Below, piece by piece: positions 54,273 to 63,351 of a stretch of 64,000 nt of DNA. Source of the stretch: CADEDH01 sp965216205. GTDB taxonomy: Bacteria > Actinomycetota > Acidimicrobiia > Acidimicrobiales > SZUA-35. Each line of letters begins with the position of its first letter. Within the stretch, counting starts at the first letter, position 1. The notes beneath the pieces are model-generated. The model did no database searches. It was not told where the DNA came from and was given only the letters and a program-made list of their open reading frames with translations. A program made the translations under genes and the position numbers. The stretch is from positions 5,890,001 to 5,954,000 of the forward strand of contig OZ244139.1 in NCBI GenBank assembly GCA_965216205.1, written 5' to 3'.

Positions 54273-55418
54273 GTGCGAGCGCTGAGGGAGCGGCCCAGCC
54301 GGTTCGCGGTGGTCGCCATCGTGGCGATCATCGTGTGGGCGTGGTTCGCCCGACCGCCCGTGAGCTGGACGTTCGGGTTGCTCGTGCTGGTCGGCACGAT
54401 CGCAGCGTTCCTCACCAACGGGCGCTATGCGGTCAGGCGGATCCTCGGCGTGATCCCCATCCTGCTCGTCGTCTCGTTCGTGGTGTTCAGCCTGATGGCA
54501 ACGCTGCCGGGCGACCCTGCGATCAACATCCTCGGGCCGTCGGCCACCCCCGACGCGGTGGCGAGGGTCAACGCCGAGCTCGGGCTCGACGAGCCGTTCT
54601 TCAACCGCTACGGCAACTGGCTCGGCGACGCCGTCATGGGTGACCTCGGCGACTCCGTCCTCCTCCGGGAGTCGGTGGCCGACGGCATCTCCCGGTCGAT
54701 CGTGCCGTCGCTCCAACTGATGGGCTACGCCCTGATCCTGGCGGTGCTGATCTCGTTCCCGCTCGGCGTGTGGGCGGCGTACCGCAACGGCCAGCGTGCC
54801 GACCGGACGATCAACACGGTGATGCTCGGCTTCTTCGCCGTCCCCCCGTTCGTACTCGCGATCTTCCTCGTGATCTTCCTCGCCATCGGCGGCCTGAGCA
54901 TCTTCGGTACCCAGGTCGGGCTGCAGGTCCTCCCGGGCAGCCGGTACGTCGCCTTCGGCGATGACGTCGTCGACCACTTCAAGCACATGTTCCTACCGGC
55001 GTTGTCGTTGGCGATGGGCATCGCCGCCGTGTTCATGCGGCTCCTCCGCTCCGACATGATCGCCACCCTCCGGTTGCCGTTCATCGATCTCGCCCGGTCC
55101 AAGGGGTTGTCGACCCAGCGGATCCTCTGGCGGCACGCACTCCGGCCGTCGCTGTTCACCCTCGTGACCGTGATGGGCTTCACGGTGGGCGCGCTCATCG
55201 GCGGGGCCCTGATCATCGAGATCATCTTCACGATGCCCGGAATCGGGGGCTACATGTTCAACGCGATCACCCAGCGCGACTTCATCGCCGTGCAGGGCGG
55301 CACGATGGTGATCGCCACGATCTACATCCTGATCCTGGTGATGGTCGACTTCCTGTACCTGGCCCTCGATCCACGACTCCGGACCAGCGGGTCCGGCTTG
55401 GGAGGCGACGGTGGCTGA
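54273..55418 (+). CDS. Peptide-type ABC transporter permease (OppB-like)
   Basis: The 381-residue permease has an unusual N-terminal pair of hydrophobic segments (FAVVAIVAIIVWAWFA and WTFGLLVLVGTIAAFL) before the standard OppB/DppB start (RRILGVIPILLVVSFVVFSLMATLPGDPA). The EAA coupling loop (LPFIDLARSKGLSTQRILWRHALRPS) and the terminal segment IEIIFTMPGIGGYMFNAITQRDFIAVQG are intact. The extra N-terminal spans make it about 50 residues longer than usual. It overlaps the next permease gene by 8 bp. Confidence 0.94.
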   Translation: MRALRERPSRFAVVAIVAIIVWAWFARPPVSWTFGLLVLVGTIAAFLTNGRYAVRRILGVIPILLVVSFVVFSLMATLPGDPAINILGPSATPDAVARVNAELGLDEPFFNRYGNWLGDAVMGDLGDSVLLRESVADGISRSIVPSLQLMGYALILAVLISFPLGVWAAYRNGQRADRTINTVMLGFFAVPPFVLAIFLVIFLAIGGLSIFGTQVGLQVLPGSRYVAFGDDVVDHFKHMFLPALSLAMGIAAVFMRLLRSDMIATLRLPFIDLARSKGLSTQRILWRHALRPSLFTLVTVMGFTVGALIGGALIIEIIFTMPGIGGYMFNAITQRDFIAVQGGTMVIATIYILILVMVDFLYLALDPRLRTSGSGLGGDGG

Positions 55419-56352
55419 TCTCAGCGAATCCGTTTCGCAGGTGACCGTGGCCGACTCGGCTGACGACGAGCTCGGGGCGACCACCCTCACCGAACCGGTC
55501 GGTCCGCCCCCCGGGGTCCGCCGTCGCAAGCCGCTCGGGATCGTCTTCTGGCTGGCCGTCGGGTTCCTCGGCCTGCTCGTCTTCGCTGCGATCTTCGCCG
55601 ACGTGCTGCCGCTCAAGGGTTTCGACGACACGTTCGCCGGGACCGCGAAGGACGGGCCGAGCGGCTCCCACTGGTTCGGCAACGACGGCGCCGGTCGAGA
55701 CATCTTCAGCCGGGTCATCTATGGCGCCCAGGTCAGCCTGATGGTGGCGGCCATCGGCGCTGCCGTCGCTCTGTTCATCGGCGGCATGATCGGCATGTCC
55801 GCCGGCTACTACCGGGGTCGGGTCGACACGCTGATCACCACCTTCACCGACGGCACGCTCGTCATCCCGCCGCTGATCCTCGCCCTCTCGCTGATCCTTT
55901 TCCTCGACAGCAACGCCAGCCGGCGGGTGGCGATCCTGATCGTGGTGTTCGTGCTGCTCTCGATCGCCCCGATCGCCCGAGTGGTCCGAGCCTCCACGCT
56001 CGTCTGGTCGGAGCGCGAGTTCGTCCTGGCGGCGAAGACGATCGGGGCCCGGAACGGCCGGATCATGTTCCGCGAGGTGCTGCCGAACGTCGCCCCGGCG
56101 CTCATCAGCTACTCCCTGATCATCATGGCCAACCTGATCGTGGTGGAGGGGGCCGTGGCCTTCCTCGGTCTCTCGGTCCCACCGCCGACCCCGACCTGGG
56201 GCGACATGATCAACAAGGGCCGGACCGACCTCGACGTCGCCGCCCACATCAGCCTCTTCCCCGCCGTGACCATGTTCCTCACCGTGCTCGCCCTGAACTT
56301 CGTCGGCGACAAGCTCCAGGAACGGTACGAGTCGAGAGAGTCGGTCCTGTAG
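55411..56352 (+). CDS. Peptide-type ABC transporter permease (OppC-like)
   Basis: The 313-residue partner permease has FWLAVGFLGLLVFAAIFADVLP, SHWFGNDGAGRDIFSRVIYGAQVSL (the OppC signature before the transmembrane domain), the EAA loop EREFVLAAKTIGARNGRIMFREVLPNVAP and VVEGAVAFLGLSVPPPTPTWGDMI. Its start lies inside the end of the OppB-like gene (8-bp overlap), so translation is coupled. It is followed by two ATPase genes. Confidence 0.95.
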   Translation: MADLSESVSQVTVADSADDELGATTLTEPVGPPPGVRRRKPLGIVFWLAVGFLGLLVFAAIFADVLPLKGFDDTFAGTAKDGPSGSHWFGNDGAGRDIFSRVIYGAQVSLMVAAIGAAVALFIGGMIGMSAGYYRGRVDTLITTFTDGTLVIPPLILALSLILFLDSNASRRVAILIVVFVLLSIAPIARVVRASTLVWSEREFVLAAKTIGARNGRIMFREVLPNVAPALISYSLIIMANLIVVEGAVAFLGLSVPPPTPTWGDMINKGRTDLDVAAHISLFPAVTMFLTVLALNFVGDKLQERYESRESVL

Positions 56353-56381
56353 GTGCGGCCGATCGTGGAGGGACCCTAGAC

Positions 56382-58064
56382 ATGGCAGGAAGCGGCAAGG
56401 CGCACCTCCGGGATCCGTCGGAGACGCTCCTCCGGGCCGAGGACCTGGTGGTGGAGTTCCCGGTGGGAACCACCGGCGATGTGGTGCACGCCGTCAGTGG
56501 CATCTCGATCGACCTGGTCGAAGGTGAGACGCTCGGCCTCGTCGGCGAGTCGGGCTGCGGGAAGTCCACAACCGGCAAGGCGATCATGCAGGTACCGGGG
56601 CCGACCGGTGGCTCTGTCGTGCTCGACCATGTCGAGCTGACGACCCTCGACCCCGAGGCGATGCGCCGGACCCGGCCCGTGCTGCAGATGATCTTCCAGG
56701 ATCCCATCTCGGCGCTCAACCCCCGTCGCACCGTCCGCGACATCATCGGCGAGCCGCTGATGGTGTGGTGGGAGGAGGAGGAAGGTCGATCCCAGATCTC
56801 GAGTTGGTTCGAGCGGTGGGGGCTGGTGTTCCAGCGGGTCGCCGCTGTGGTCACGAAGCCGCTCCGCTACGTGATGCCGGTTGCGCTCCTCGCCCTCGTG
56901 CTCTGGGTCGTCAGCGAAGCGGCCGAGGAGCGCAGCTTCGAGGACGCGCTCGGGTGGACCGAGGTGCCGGCACAGATCATCGGGTTCCCCGTGCTCGTCG
57001 TGTTGCTGGCGATCGCCGCGGTGCTGATCGGCCTGGGTCTGGTCTGGGTCCTGTTGGCGTTGATGGTGCCCTTCGGTGTGGTGTCGAAGGTGCTGGGCGA
57101 GGTCCCGAGGGCCGTGGGTCTGGCCTGCGCCGCGTTCGCCGCAGCGGTGGCATCGTTCATGGTGTGGCGGACGTGGGACAGCTTCGTGGGCTGGCCGGCG
57201 TGGGCGTTGCGGGCCGTCTTCGCGGTGATCGCCGCGATCGTGGTGGTGTGGTTCGTGGCCTCGCTCCTCAAGCCGGTCCGGGCCGGCGCGTCGGGGGTGG
57301 CGGCGGCGCTGGTGGCGTTGGTGTCGCTGCAACTGTTCTACATCGCCGGCCTCGACGGGGTGGCCAAGCTCGGGGTCATCGTGGCCACGGCAGTCGTGAA
57401 CTACCTGATCTTCCGGGTGGTGCGCCGCCAGCTCGAGGTGCGCCGGGAGGAGCTGCGGAATCGGGCCGAGCCGCAGGTTCGGGCGATGCTCGAGACGGTC
57501 GGCATCAGCCCCGATGGCGCGCTCGATCGGAAGCCCTTCGAGTTCTCGGGCGGTCAGGCCCAGCGGTTGTCGATCGCCCGGGCGCTGATCATGAACCCCC
57601 GGGTCATCATCTGCGACGAGCCGGTCTCCGCCCTCGACGTGTCGGTGCAGGCCCAGATCCTCAACCTGCTCGAGGAGATGAAGGAGCAGTACGGGCTCAC
57701 GCTGGTGTTCATCGCCCACGACCTCGCCGTGGTCAAGAACGTGAGCGACCGGGTGGCGGTGATGTACCTCGGCAAGATCTGCGAGGTCGCCGACCCCGAC
57801 ACGCTCTACGAGAACCCGGCGCACCCCTACTCGCAGCTCCTCCTGTCGGCGATCCCCCACCCCGATCCCCTGGTCGACGCCACGGTGCAGCAGGTGGCGG
57901 TCGATCTGCCGTCGCCGGTCCACCCACCGAGCGGTTGCCGCTTCCGCACCCGGTGCCCGCTCGCGCAGGATCGGTGCGCCGGAGAGGAACCGACGATGCG
58001 TCAGGTCGCCCCCGACCAGTACGTGGCCTGCCACTACCCCCTGATCGGAGAGACCGCCCCGTGA
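56382..58064 (+). CDS. OppF-like ABC ATPase with membrane domain inserted in its nucleotide-binding domain
   Basis: The 560-residue ATPase is split by an insertion. Walker A GESGCGKST is at 55-63 and the Q-loop QMIFQDP ends near 108; after GEPLMVWW (about 130) come some 230 residues with six or seven hydrophobic spans (about 163-181, 199-234, 243-262, 273-296, 304-326, 328-347). The ATPase then resumes at RNRAEPQVRAMLETVG with signature FSGGQAQR (388-395), Walker B VIICDEPVSALD (408-419), H-loop His 447 and an OppF-type C-terminal Cys motif (CRFRTRCP). Every motif is kept and the frame is unbroken. In normal homologues Q-loop and signature lie about 80 residues apart; here about 280. I know of no described transporter with this layout. 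Confidence 0.92.
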   Translation: MAGSGKAHLRDPSETLLRAEDLVVEFPVGTTGDVVHAVSGISIDLVEGETLGLVGESGCGKSTTGKAIMQVPGPTGGSVVLDHVELTTLDPEAMRRTRPVLQMIFQDPISALNPRRTVRDIIGEPLMVWWEEEEGRSQISSWFERWGLVFQRVAAVVTKPLRYVMPVALLALVLWVVSEAAEERSFEDALGWTEVPAQIIGFPVLVVLLAIAAVLIGLGLVWVLLALMVPFGVVSKVLGEVPRAVGLACAAFAAAVASFMVWRTWDSFVGWPAWALRAVFAVIAAIVVVWFVASLLKPVRAGASGVAAALVALVSLQLFYIAGLDGVAKLGVIVATAVVNYLIFRVVRRQLEVRREELRNRAEPQVRAMLETVGISPDGALDRKPFEFSGGQAQRLSIARALIMNPRVIICDEPVSALDVSVQAQILNLLEEMKEQYGLTLVFIAHDLAVVKNVSDRVAVMYLGKICEVADPDTLYENPAHPYSQLLLSAIPHPDPLVDATVQQVAVDLPSPVHPPSGCRFRTRCPLAQDRCAGEEPTMRQVAPDQYVACHYPLIGETAP

Positions 58065-59206
58065 CCGAGCAGGTAGATCACACCGGCGAGGCCCCGCCAT
58101 CGGACACCGACGCCCCGATCCTCACCGTCGAGAACCTGCGGACCGAGTTCGCAACCCCCGCAGGCCCGCTGCGGGCGGTCGACGGCGTCTCGTTCACGCT
58201 GCGCCGGGGCAAGGCGCTGGGGATCGTCGGCGAGTCGGGATCGGGCAAGAGCGTGACCGCCCGATCGATCATGCGGCTCCTGCCGAGGTCGAACGTGGAG
58301 ACCTCCGGCAGCGTCACGATGAACGACATCGACATGATGGCGCTCGACCCCAAGGAGCTCCGCGAGGTGTGGGGGCCCGAGGTGGCGATGGTCTTCCAGG
58401 ACCCGCTCGGCTCCCTCAATCCCGTCATGCGGATCGGGCAGCAGGTCGGAGAGGGCCTCCGGGTCCACCACGGGGTGTCGAAGAAGGAGGCCAGGGCAGC
58501 CTCGCTGGCGCTTTTGTCGAGCGTGGGTATCCCCTCGCCCGAGGTCCGCATCGACGACTACCCCCACCAGCTCTCCGGCGGCATGCGGCAGCGGGTCGTG
58601 ATCGCGATCGCGCTGTCGTGCGGGCCGAAGCTTCTCATCGCCGACGAGCCCACCACCGCGCTCGATGTGACCGTCCAGGCCCAGATCCTCGACCTGCTCC
58701 AGGAGCAGCAGCGGGAGCGGTACATGCCGCTCATCCTCATCACCCACGACCTCGGTGTGGTGGCTGGCCGGACCGACGAGGTGATCGTGATGTACGCCGG
58801 GCGGATCATGGAGCGGGCGCCCACCCAGGTCCTCTTCCGTGACATGAAGATGCCCTACACCGAGGCGTTGTTCCGTTCGATCCCGAAGGTCGAGTACCCG
58901 AGCCACACGAAGCTCTCGATCATCCCCGGCCGACCGCCGAACATGGTGGACCCACCGAAGGGCTGCAAGTTCGCGGAGCGGTGCCGGTACGCCCAGGAGC
59001 GCTGCTACGAGGAGGAGCCGGAGCTGACCCCGGCCGTCGACCGCGATCACGTGTACCGTTGCTTCTACCCGGTCGGCAGCGACGAGGGAGCCGAGGCGCT
59101 GGAGCGGAACATCGCCAGCGGTCGGGTCACCCCCGAGGGTGAGTTGCTCACCGTCGACGCCGCCGACCCCGAAGCCGACACCGTCGATGTCGTCGAGGTC
59201 GACTGA
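58061..59206 (+). CDS. OppD-like ABC ATPase
   Basis: From a GTG at 58061 that overlaps the preceding stop by 4 bp, the protein is 381 residues. It has Walker A GESGSGKSV, Q-loop VFQDPLGSLNPVM, signature LSGGMRQR, Walker B LLIADEPTTALD, H-loop THDLGVV, and an OppD C-terminal part with GCKFAERCRYAQERC (iron-sulphur-like Cys motif) and a 60-residue acidic tail. Unlike its partner, its nucleotide-binding domain is uninterrupted. It completes the transporter operon. Confidence 0.94.
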   Translation: MTEQVDHTGEAPPSDTDAPILTVENLRTEFATPAGPLRAVDGVSFTLRRGKALGIVGESGSGKSVTARSIMRLLPRSNVETSGSVTMNDIDMMALDPKELREVWGPEVAMVFQDPLGSLNPVMRIGQQVGEGLRVHHGVSKKEARAASLALLSSVGIPSPEVRIDDYPHQLSGGMRQRVVIAIALSCGPKLLIADEPTTALDVTVQAQILDLLQEQQRERYMPLILITHDLGVVAGRTDEVIVMYAGRIMERAPTQVLFRDMKMPYTEALFRSIPKVEYPSHTKLSIIPGRPPNMVDPPKGCKFAERCRYAQERCYEEEPELTPAVDRDHVYRCFYPVGSDEGAEALERNIASGRVTPEGELLTVDAADPEADTVDVVEVD

Positions 59207-59275
59207 CCCACCCCGGCCGAAATTTGTCGACTTCGCCCGCTGTGGCGCTGCAAACGCCACGAATTTCGGGTGGGG
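59207..59275. terminator. Long bipartite hairpin between convergent genes
   Basis: CCCACCCC and GAAATT (59207-59224) pair with AATTTC and GGGTGGGG (59262-59275); inside, GTGGCG and CGCCAC form a second stem. The AT-rich inner arms stand out from the GC-rich surroundings. It fills the gap between the ABC operon and tlyA, so a bidirectional terminator is likely. Confidence 0.55.
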
Positions 59276-59986
59276 CTACGGCCAGCGGGCGTGGAGGAAG
59301 AACTCGACGGCGCCCCGATGACCGGTGATCGGCGAGTCGATCGTGGCGAGGTCGGTCCAGCCGAGCTCCTCGATGCCGTCGCGGGCGAGGGCCAACGCCC
59401 GTTGCAGCTCGTCGCCCACCGGGAGCTCGCCGGTCCCCAGCTCGAACATCGGCTTCACCAGTCCCACGAACCGGCACCCCGAGCTGGGAACGTCGTTGGC
59501 CACGAGCTGGGCCGCCACGTCGCGCAGGGCCAGCTTCGTCACATCGCACACGACCACGTCGGGTCGGCAGCCGAGCAGCTCGGGGGTGACCTCGGCGATG
59601 TTGGTTCGCTCGAGGTTGACCACCCGGTCGTCCTGGCGGAGCGAGCCGAGCAGCTGCCCGTAGCCCACATCGACCGCGAACACCCGCACCGCCCCCCGGG
59701 CCAGTAGCACCCGGGTGAAGCCCCCGGTGCAGGCACCGAGGTCGAGCCCGACCAGGCCGGCCACGTCGACCCCGAACTCGTCGAGCGCCGGTTCGAGCTT
59801 CCGCACGCCCCGCAGCTCCGAGCGCGGCTTCACCACCACCCGGGCGGTGGGGAGCACCTGTGAGTTGGGGTTGGTCACCACCGCCCCGTCGACCGTCACC
59901 CGGTAGCTGGCCAGCGCGTCCTCGGGGTCGTCGATCGGCGGGTCGAGCTCGCGTAGCCGCCGGAGGAGGGGTATCCGTCGCGCCAT
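59276..59986 (-). CDS. tlyA: TlyA-family RNA methyltransferase
   Basis: From the ATG at 59986 the protein is 236 residues. An N-terminal S4-like region (VTVDGAVVTNPNSQVLPTARV) precedes an FtsJ-type methyltransferase (VDVAGLVGLDLGACTGGFTRVLLARGA with the SAM-binding GACTGG, VFAVDVGYGQL, DVVVCDVTKLALRDVA, and the Lys of VGLVKPMFELG). TlyA enzymes 2'-O-methylate cytidines in 16S and 23S rRNA. The S4 part is shorter and less canonical than usual (family about 270 residues). It is followed 11 bp upstream by the large hydrolase gene on the same strand. Confidence 0.85.
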   Translation of the reverse strand: MARRIPLLRRLRELDPPIDDPEDALASYRVTVDGAVVTNPNSQVLPTARVVVKPRSELRGVRKLEPALDEFGVDVAGLVGLDLGACTGGFTRVLLARGAVRVFAVDVGYGQLLGSLRQDDRVVNLERTNIAEVTPELLGCRPDVVVCDVTKLALRDVAAQLVANDVPSSGCRFVGLVKPMFELGTGELPVGDELQRALALARDGIEELGWTDLATIDSPITGHRGAVEFFLHARWP

Positions 59987-59997
59987 CGCCCCACCCG

Positions 59998-61899
59998 CTA
60001 GCGATCTCGGGTCGCGTCGTGTCGCAGCAGGGTCCGGTAGCGGGCGGCCGCGATCTCGCGGCACACCTCGACGTCCTCGGGGAGCAGGTAGCCCTGGAGC
60101 ACGAGCTTGTCGGCGGCCTGCTCGATCCGTTCGAGGTAGGCCGCCTCGTCGCCGTAGCGGGCTTCGATCGTCGACGAGGGGAACGGCACGCTCGATCCGA
60201 CGTAATCGAGGAGCTGCTCGGGCGCCCCCGTGTCGGCCCGGCGGGGGTTCCAGCCGGTGTGGGTGGCGATCGGCACCGTCACGTCGGGCATCGCGATGCC
60301 CGCCACCTCGTTGCCGTCGCCGTCGATCGCCGACACCAGGCACGGGTAGGGCTCGCCCACCACCTGCGCGGGGAAGGCGCCGATCCCGTCGGCTGCCGTG
60401 GGGCCGAGGTCGAGGGGGCGGATCGCGGCGAGTCCGGCATCGGTGGGCAGCGCCACCGTCGGGAGGACGTCGGCCCCGTTGCGGCCTGCCAGCTCGAGGA
60501 GCACCTCCGAGCGGGTGGTCGCGGTGCCGTCCCGGAGCGAGGGGACCGCGCTCGGGGGCGGTTCGACCCCTTCCTCCACCCACGACGCCAGGTTCGCCAT
60601 CGCCGCCCGCATCAACGGCGTATAGTCGACGATGTTGAACGTGTTCCCTCCCTTCGATCCGAAGATCGACTCGTCGATCAGGGGGAGGAGGCCCGGCCCG
60701 TGCTGGGTCGACGACAGGAGATAGTGGCGGGTCCAGCGGGGAACGTCGATGTCGGACCCGTCGGCGGCCGACGTGTGGGCGAGCGACGCGTCGCCCCGCC
60801 AGTACTCCGATGCCGTGTTGGTGTAGATGATCTTCGGCATCCCTCCCCGGGCGTGCTGCCGGTCGAGCAGCCCCGCCACCTGCCCGCTGTGGGGGTCGGT
60901 CTGGGGCTCGTCGGCGAACGGGAACGCATGACCGAAGCTCGGGGTCGGCTGCACCGACGGCTGGGCCATGCGATGGTTGAACTCGCCGCGCCGTCCGCCG
61001 GCGATGTGGACGAGCATGCCGTCGTAGGCCGTCTCGCCGTCCTCCGCCACGTTGCAGCCCACGTGGAGATACGTCCGGAGGAACCGGCCACACTGGGACT
61101 GTCCGGTGGCCAGGACGTGGTCGAGCTCCTCGCTGTCGCGGAGGTAACGGCCGAGATCGCGGACCGCGAGGAGGCCGGCCCCGGCGACCGGAACCCGTGG
61201 CGTCCGATAGATCAGATCGTAGATACGGCCCGGCTCGAAGCCGCCGTCGAGCGCCACCGTGTGCTCATCGACGAATCGCCACGACGAACGAGCGACCGTC
61301 TCCGGCTCGGCGTAGATCCCGTCCCGCACGAGCAGGCGGGCATCGGGGTCATCGACGTCGCGGGTGGCGATCGGCTGATGGTTGCCGAGGGGACCGGTGT
61401 GCTGGTCGGTCAGCGGCACCTCGGGTTGCCGGGTCGGGAGCTGGATCCGGAGCTGCAGCTCGGCCTCCGTCGCCACCACCGGAGCCGCGAGGCCCATCCT
61501 CGCCGGGCTGCGGGGGACGTCCCACTGCCAACCACACCAGGCGAGGGTGAAACCCTGCTCGAGGAGGTAGCCATCGCCGGGATCGATCTCGGCGGTCGGC
61601 TCCAGCACCGGGGCGGCTCGGTTGTAGAGCGAGAGCATCGTCCGCCGGCCCCGGTTGGGCACCTCGACGATTCCGGTGCGTCGTCCGCCGTCGAGGGGAC
61701 GCAGCACGGTGATGTCGCCTTCGAACCGCACGGCGCCGTCGTCGCCGACGGGGGCGAGGTCGAGATCGACGATGCCGGCGTTCGCCCAGTGACCGGGATC
61801 GACCGCGTAGGTGGCGACCCCGTCGACGCGTTCGTAGGGGCGGGCGCATCCTCCCTCGAACGGGTGCTGGGCGGTGATCTCGAACCCCTCGATGGCCAT
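59998..61899 (-). CDS. Large alpha/beta-hydrolase-domain protein
   Basis: From the ATG at 61899 the protein is 633 residues. It matches the large alpha/beta hydrolase domain family often annotated only as hydrolase: VEVPNRGRRTMLSLYN, GYLLEQGFTLAWCGWQWDVP, LDHVLATGQSQCGRFLRTYLH (nucleophile Ser in GQSQCG) and PKIIYTNTASEYWRGDASLAHT. No signal peptide is present. The substrate is unknown. TACGCT (61907-61912) ends 7 nt before the ATG, so the gene is probably leaderless. It is divergent from the second P450, whose operator lies about 90 bp away and might regulate both. Confidence 0.85.
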   Translation of the reverse strand: MAIEGFEITAQHPFEGGCARPYERVDGVATYAVDPGHWANAGIVDLDLAPVGDDGAVRFEGDITVLRPLDGGRRTGIVEVPNRGRRTMLSLYNRAAPVLEPTAEIDPGDGYLLEQGFTLAWCGWQWDVPRSPARMGLAAPVVATEAELQLRIQLPTRQPEVPLTDQHTGPLGNHQPIATRDVDDPDARLLVRDGIYAEPETVARSSWRFVDEHTVALDGGFEPGRIYDLIYRTPRVPVAGAGLLAVRDLGRYLRDSEELDHVLATGQSQCGRFLRTYLHVGCNVAEDGETAYDGMLVHIAGGRRGEFNHRMAQPSVQPTPSFGHAFPFADEPQTDPHSGQVAGLLDRQHARGGMPKIIYTNTASEYWRGDASLAHTSAADGSDIDVPRWTRHYLLSSTQHGPGLLPLIDESIFGSKGGNTFNIVDYTPLMRAAMANLASWVEEGVEPPPSAVPSLRDGTATTRSEVLLELAGRNGADVLPTVALPTDAGLAAIRPLDLGPTAADGIGAFPAQVVGEPYPCLVSAIDGDGNEVAGIAMPDVTVPIATHTGWNPRRADTGAPEQLLDYVGSSVPFPSSTIEARYGDEAAYLERIEQAADKLVLQGYLLPEDVEVCREIAAARYRTLLRHDATRDR

Positions 61900-61993
61900 G
61901 GCAGACAGCGTACGCCGGCGTCGGTGGTACCGAGAAGAAGCCCGCGACCTGTGGCCGTTGCTGCCGATGGGGTGTCGCCCGACACGGTGCGAT

Positions 61994-62015
61994 CTTACAT
62001 TGTAAGTGCTACGGT
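61994..62015 (+). promoter_or_regulatory. Palindromic operator and -10 box of the second P450
   Basis: CTTACATTGTAAG (61994-62006) is a perfect 6+1+6 palindrome in GC-rich DNA, directly followed by a TACGGT -10 box (62010-62015). A site overlapping the promoter spacer is typical of TetR-type repressors. No regulator gene is adjacent. Confidence 0.6.
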
Positions 62016-62056
62016 GTCGGCAGTCCCGACCACGTTTCCCGAAAGGGGCCTCGGCC

Positions 62057-63256
62057 ATGACGGATCGACCACCGGTGACCGACTGGACGACCGACTTCGA
62101 CCACACCGATCCCGCCTACAACGCCAACGTCCACGAGATCTGGGACGAGCTCCGCCAGACGTGCCCCGTCGCCCACACCGAACGCTTCGGCGGCACCTGG
62201 CTCCCCACTCGCCACGAGGACGTGAGCGCGATCGCCTACGACACGGAGAACTACACGTCGCAGGGCGTGATCGTGTCGCCGAACCGGCCCATCGAGCCAC
62301 CGCCGCTCGGGCCGGCGCCGCCCATCACGTCGGACCCGCCGGCCCACGCAGAGGCGAGGCGGCTGCTCCTCCCCGCGTTCGCGCCGAAGGTCATCGCGAA
62401 GTGGGAGGACACCACGAGGGACCTGTGCCGGAAGCTGATCGCCGACCTCCCCATCGACGATGACGGGACGGTCGACGCCGCCCAGCACTACAGCCAGCAC
62501 ATCCCGGTGAAGGTCATCGCCGCGATGCTCGGCGTGCCCGAGGAGGACGGCGACCTGTTCCGCTACTTCATCAGCGGCATCATCGAGAACCCGGGGAGCC
62601 TGGCCGACGTGCCAGAGGAGGAGTCGCTCGGCTACTACCTGGCCCGCAAGGTCGACGAGCACCGAGAGGATCCGAAGGACGACCTCATCTCGTTCCTGCT
62701 CGACGCCGAGTTCGCCGGTCAGCCACTGTCGGAGCCGCACATCGTGGGCACGGTGCTGCTGCTCCTCATCGCCGGGATCGACACGACCTGGTCGGCCATC
62801 GGGTCGAGCCTCTGGCACCTCGCCACCAATCCCGAGGATCGCAAGCGCCTGGCGACCGAACCCGAGCTGATGCCCACGGCGGTCGAGGAGCTCCTCCGGG
62901 CGTACGCCCCCGTCACGATGGCCCGGCTCGCGGCGAAGGACCACGAGCTCGCCGGTTGCCCGGTCGAGAAGGACGACTGGGTCCTCCTGCCGTTCCCCGC
63001 CGCCAACCGCGACCCCGAGGCGTTCGAGAAGGCCGACCAGGTGATGCTCGACCGGGAGAAGAACCGGCACGCCGCGTTCGGGCTCGGCATCCATCGCTGC
63101 CTCGGCTCGAACCTCGCCCGGCTCGAGCTGCGTATCGCGTTGGAGGAGTGGTTGGCCGCCTTCCCCGAGTTCACACTGGCCGAAGGCACGACGGTCCGCT
63201 GGTCGACCGGTCAGATCCGCGGACCCCGCGAGCTGCCGTTCCACATCGGCAGCTGA
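62057..63256 (+). CDS. Cytochrome P450
   Basis: From the ATG at 62057, with AAAGGGG upstream, the protein is 399 residues. Motifs are the I-helix LIAGIDTTWSAIG, the ExxR region AVEELLRAYAP and the heme loop FGLGIHRCLGSNLAR with Cys 348. ITSDPPAHAEARRLLLPAFAP is the usual substrate-recognition-site-1 neighbourhood. It differs clearly from the P450 at 23213, including GIDTT in place of GNETT. Substrate unknown; the palindromic operator suggests induction by a small molecule. Confidence 0.93.
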   Translation: MTDRPPVTDWTTDFDHTDPAYNANVHEIWDELRQTCPVAHTERFGGTWLPTRHEDVSAIAYDTENYTSQGVIVSPNRPIEPPPLGPAPPITSDPPAHAEARRLLLPAFAPKVIAKWEDTTRDLCRKLIADLPIDDDGTVDAAQHYSQHIPVKVIAAMLGVPEEDGDLFRYFISGIIENPGSLADVPEEESLGYYLARKVDEHREDPKDDLISFLLDAEFAGQPLSEPHIVGTVLLLLIAGIDTTWSAIGSSLWHLATNPEDRKRLATEPELMPTAVEELLRAYAPVTMARLAAKDHELAGCPVEKDDWVLLPFPAANRDPEAFEKADQVMLDREKNRHAAFGLGIHRCLGSNLARLELRIALEEWLAAFPEFTLAEGTTVRWSTGQIRGPRELPFHIGS

Positions 63257-63351
63257 ACCGGCCGGCACTGGGCCGACCGTCGCCGTCAGACCCCACCGCT
63301 ACCATCGCACCCACCTTCCCCGGCAAGCAGCACAGCGACTGTGAGAAACTG

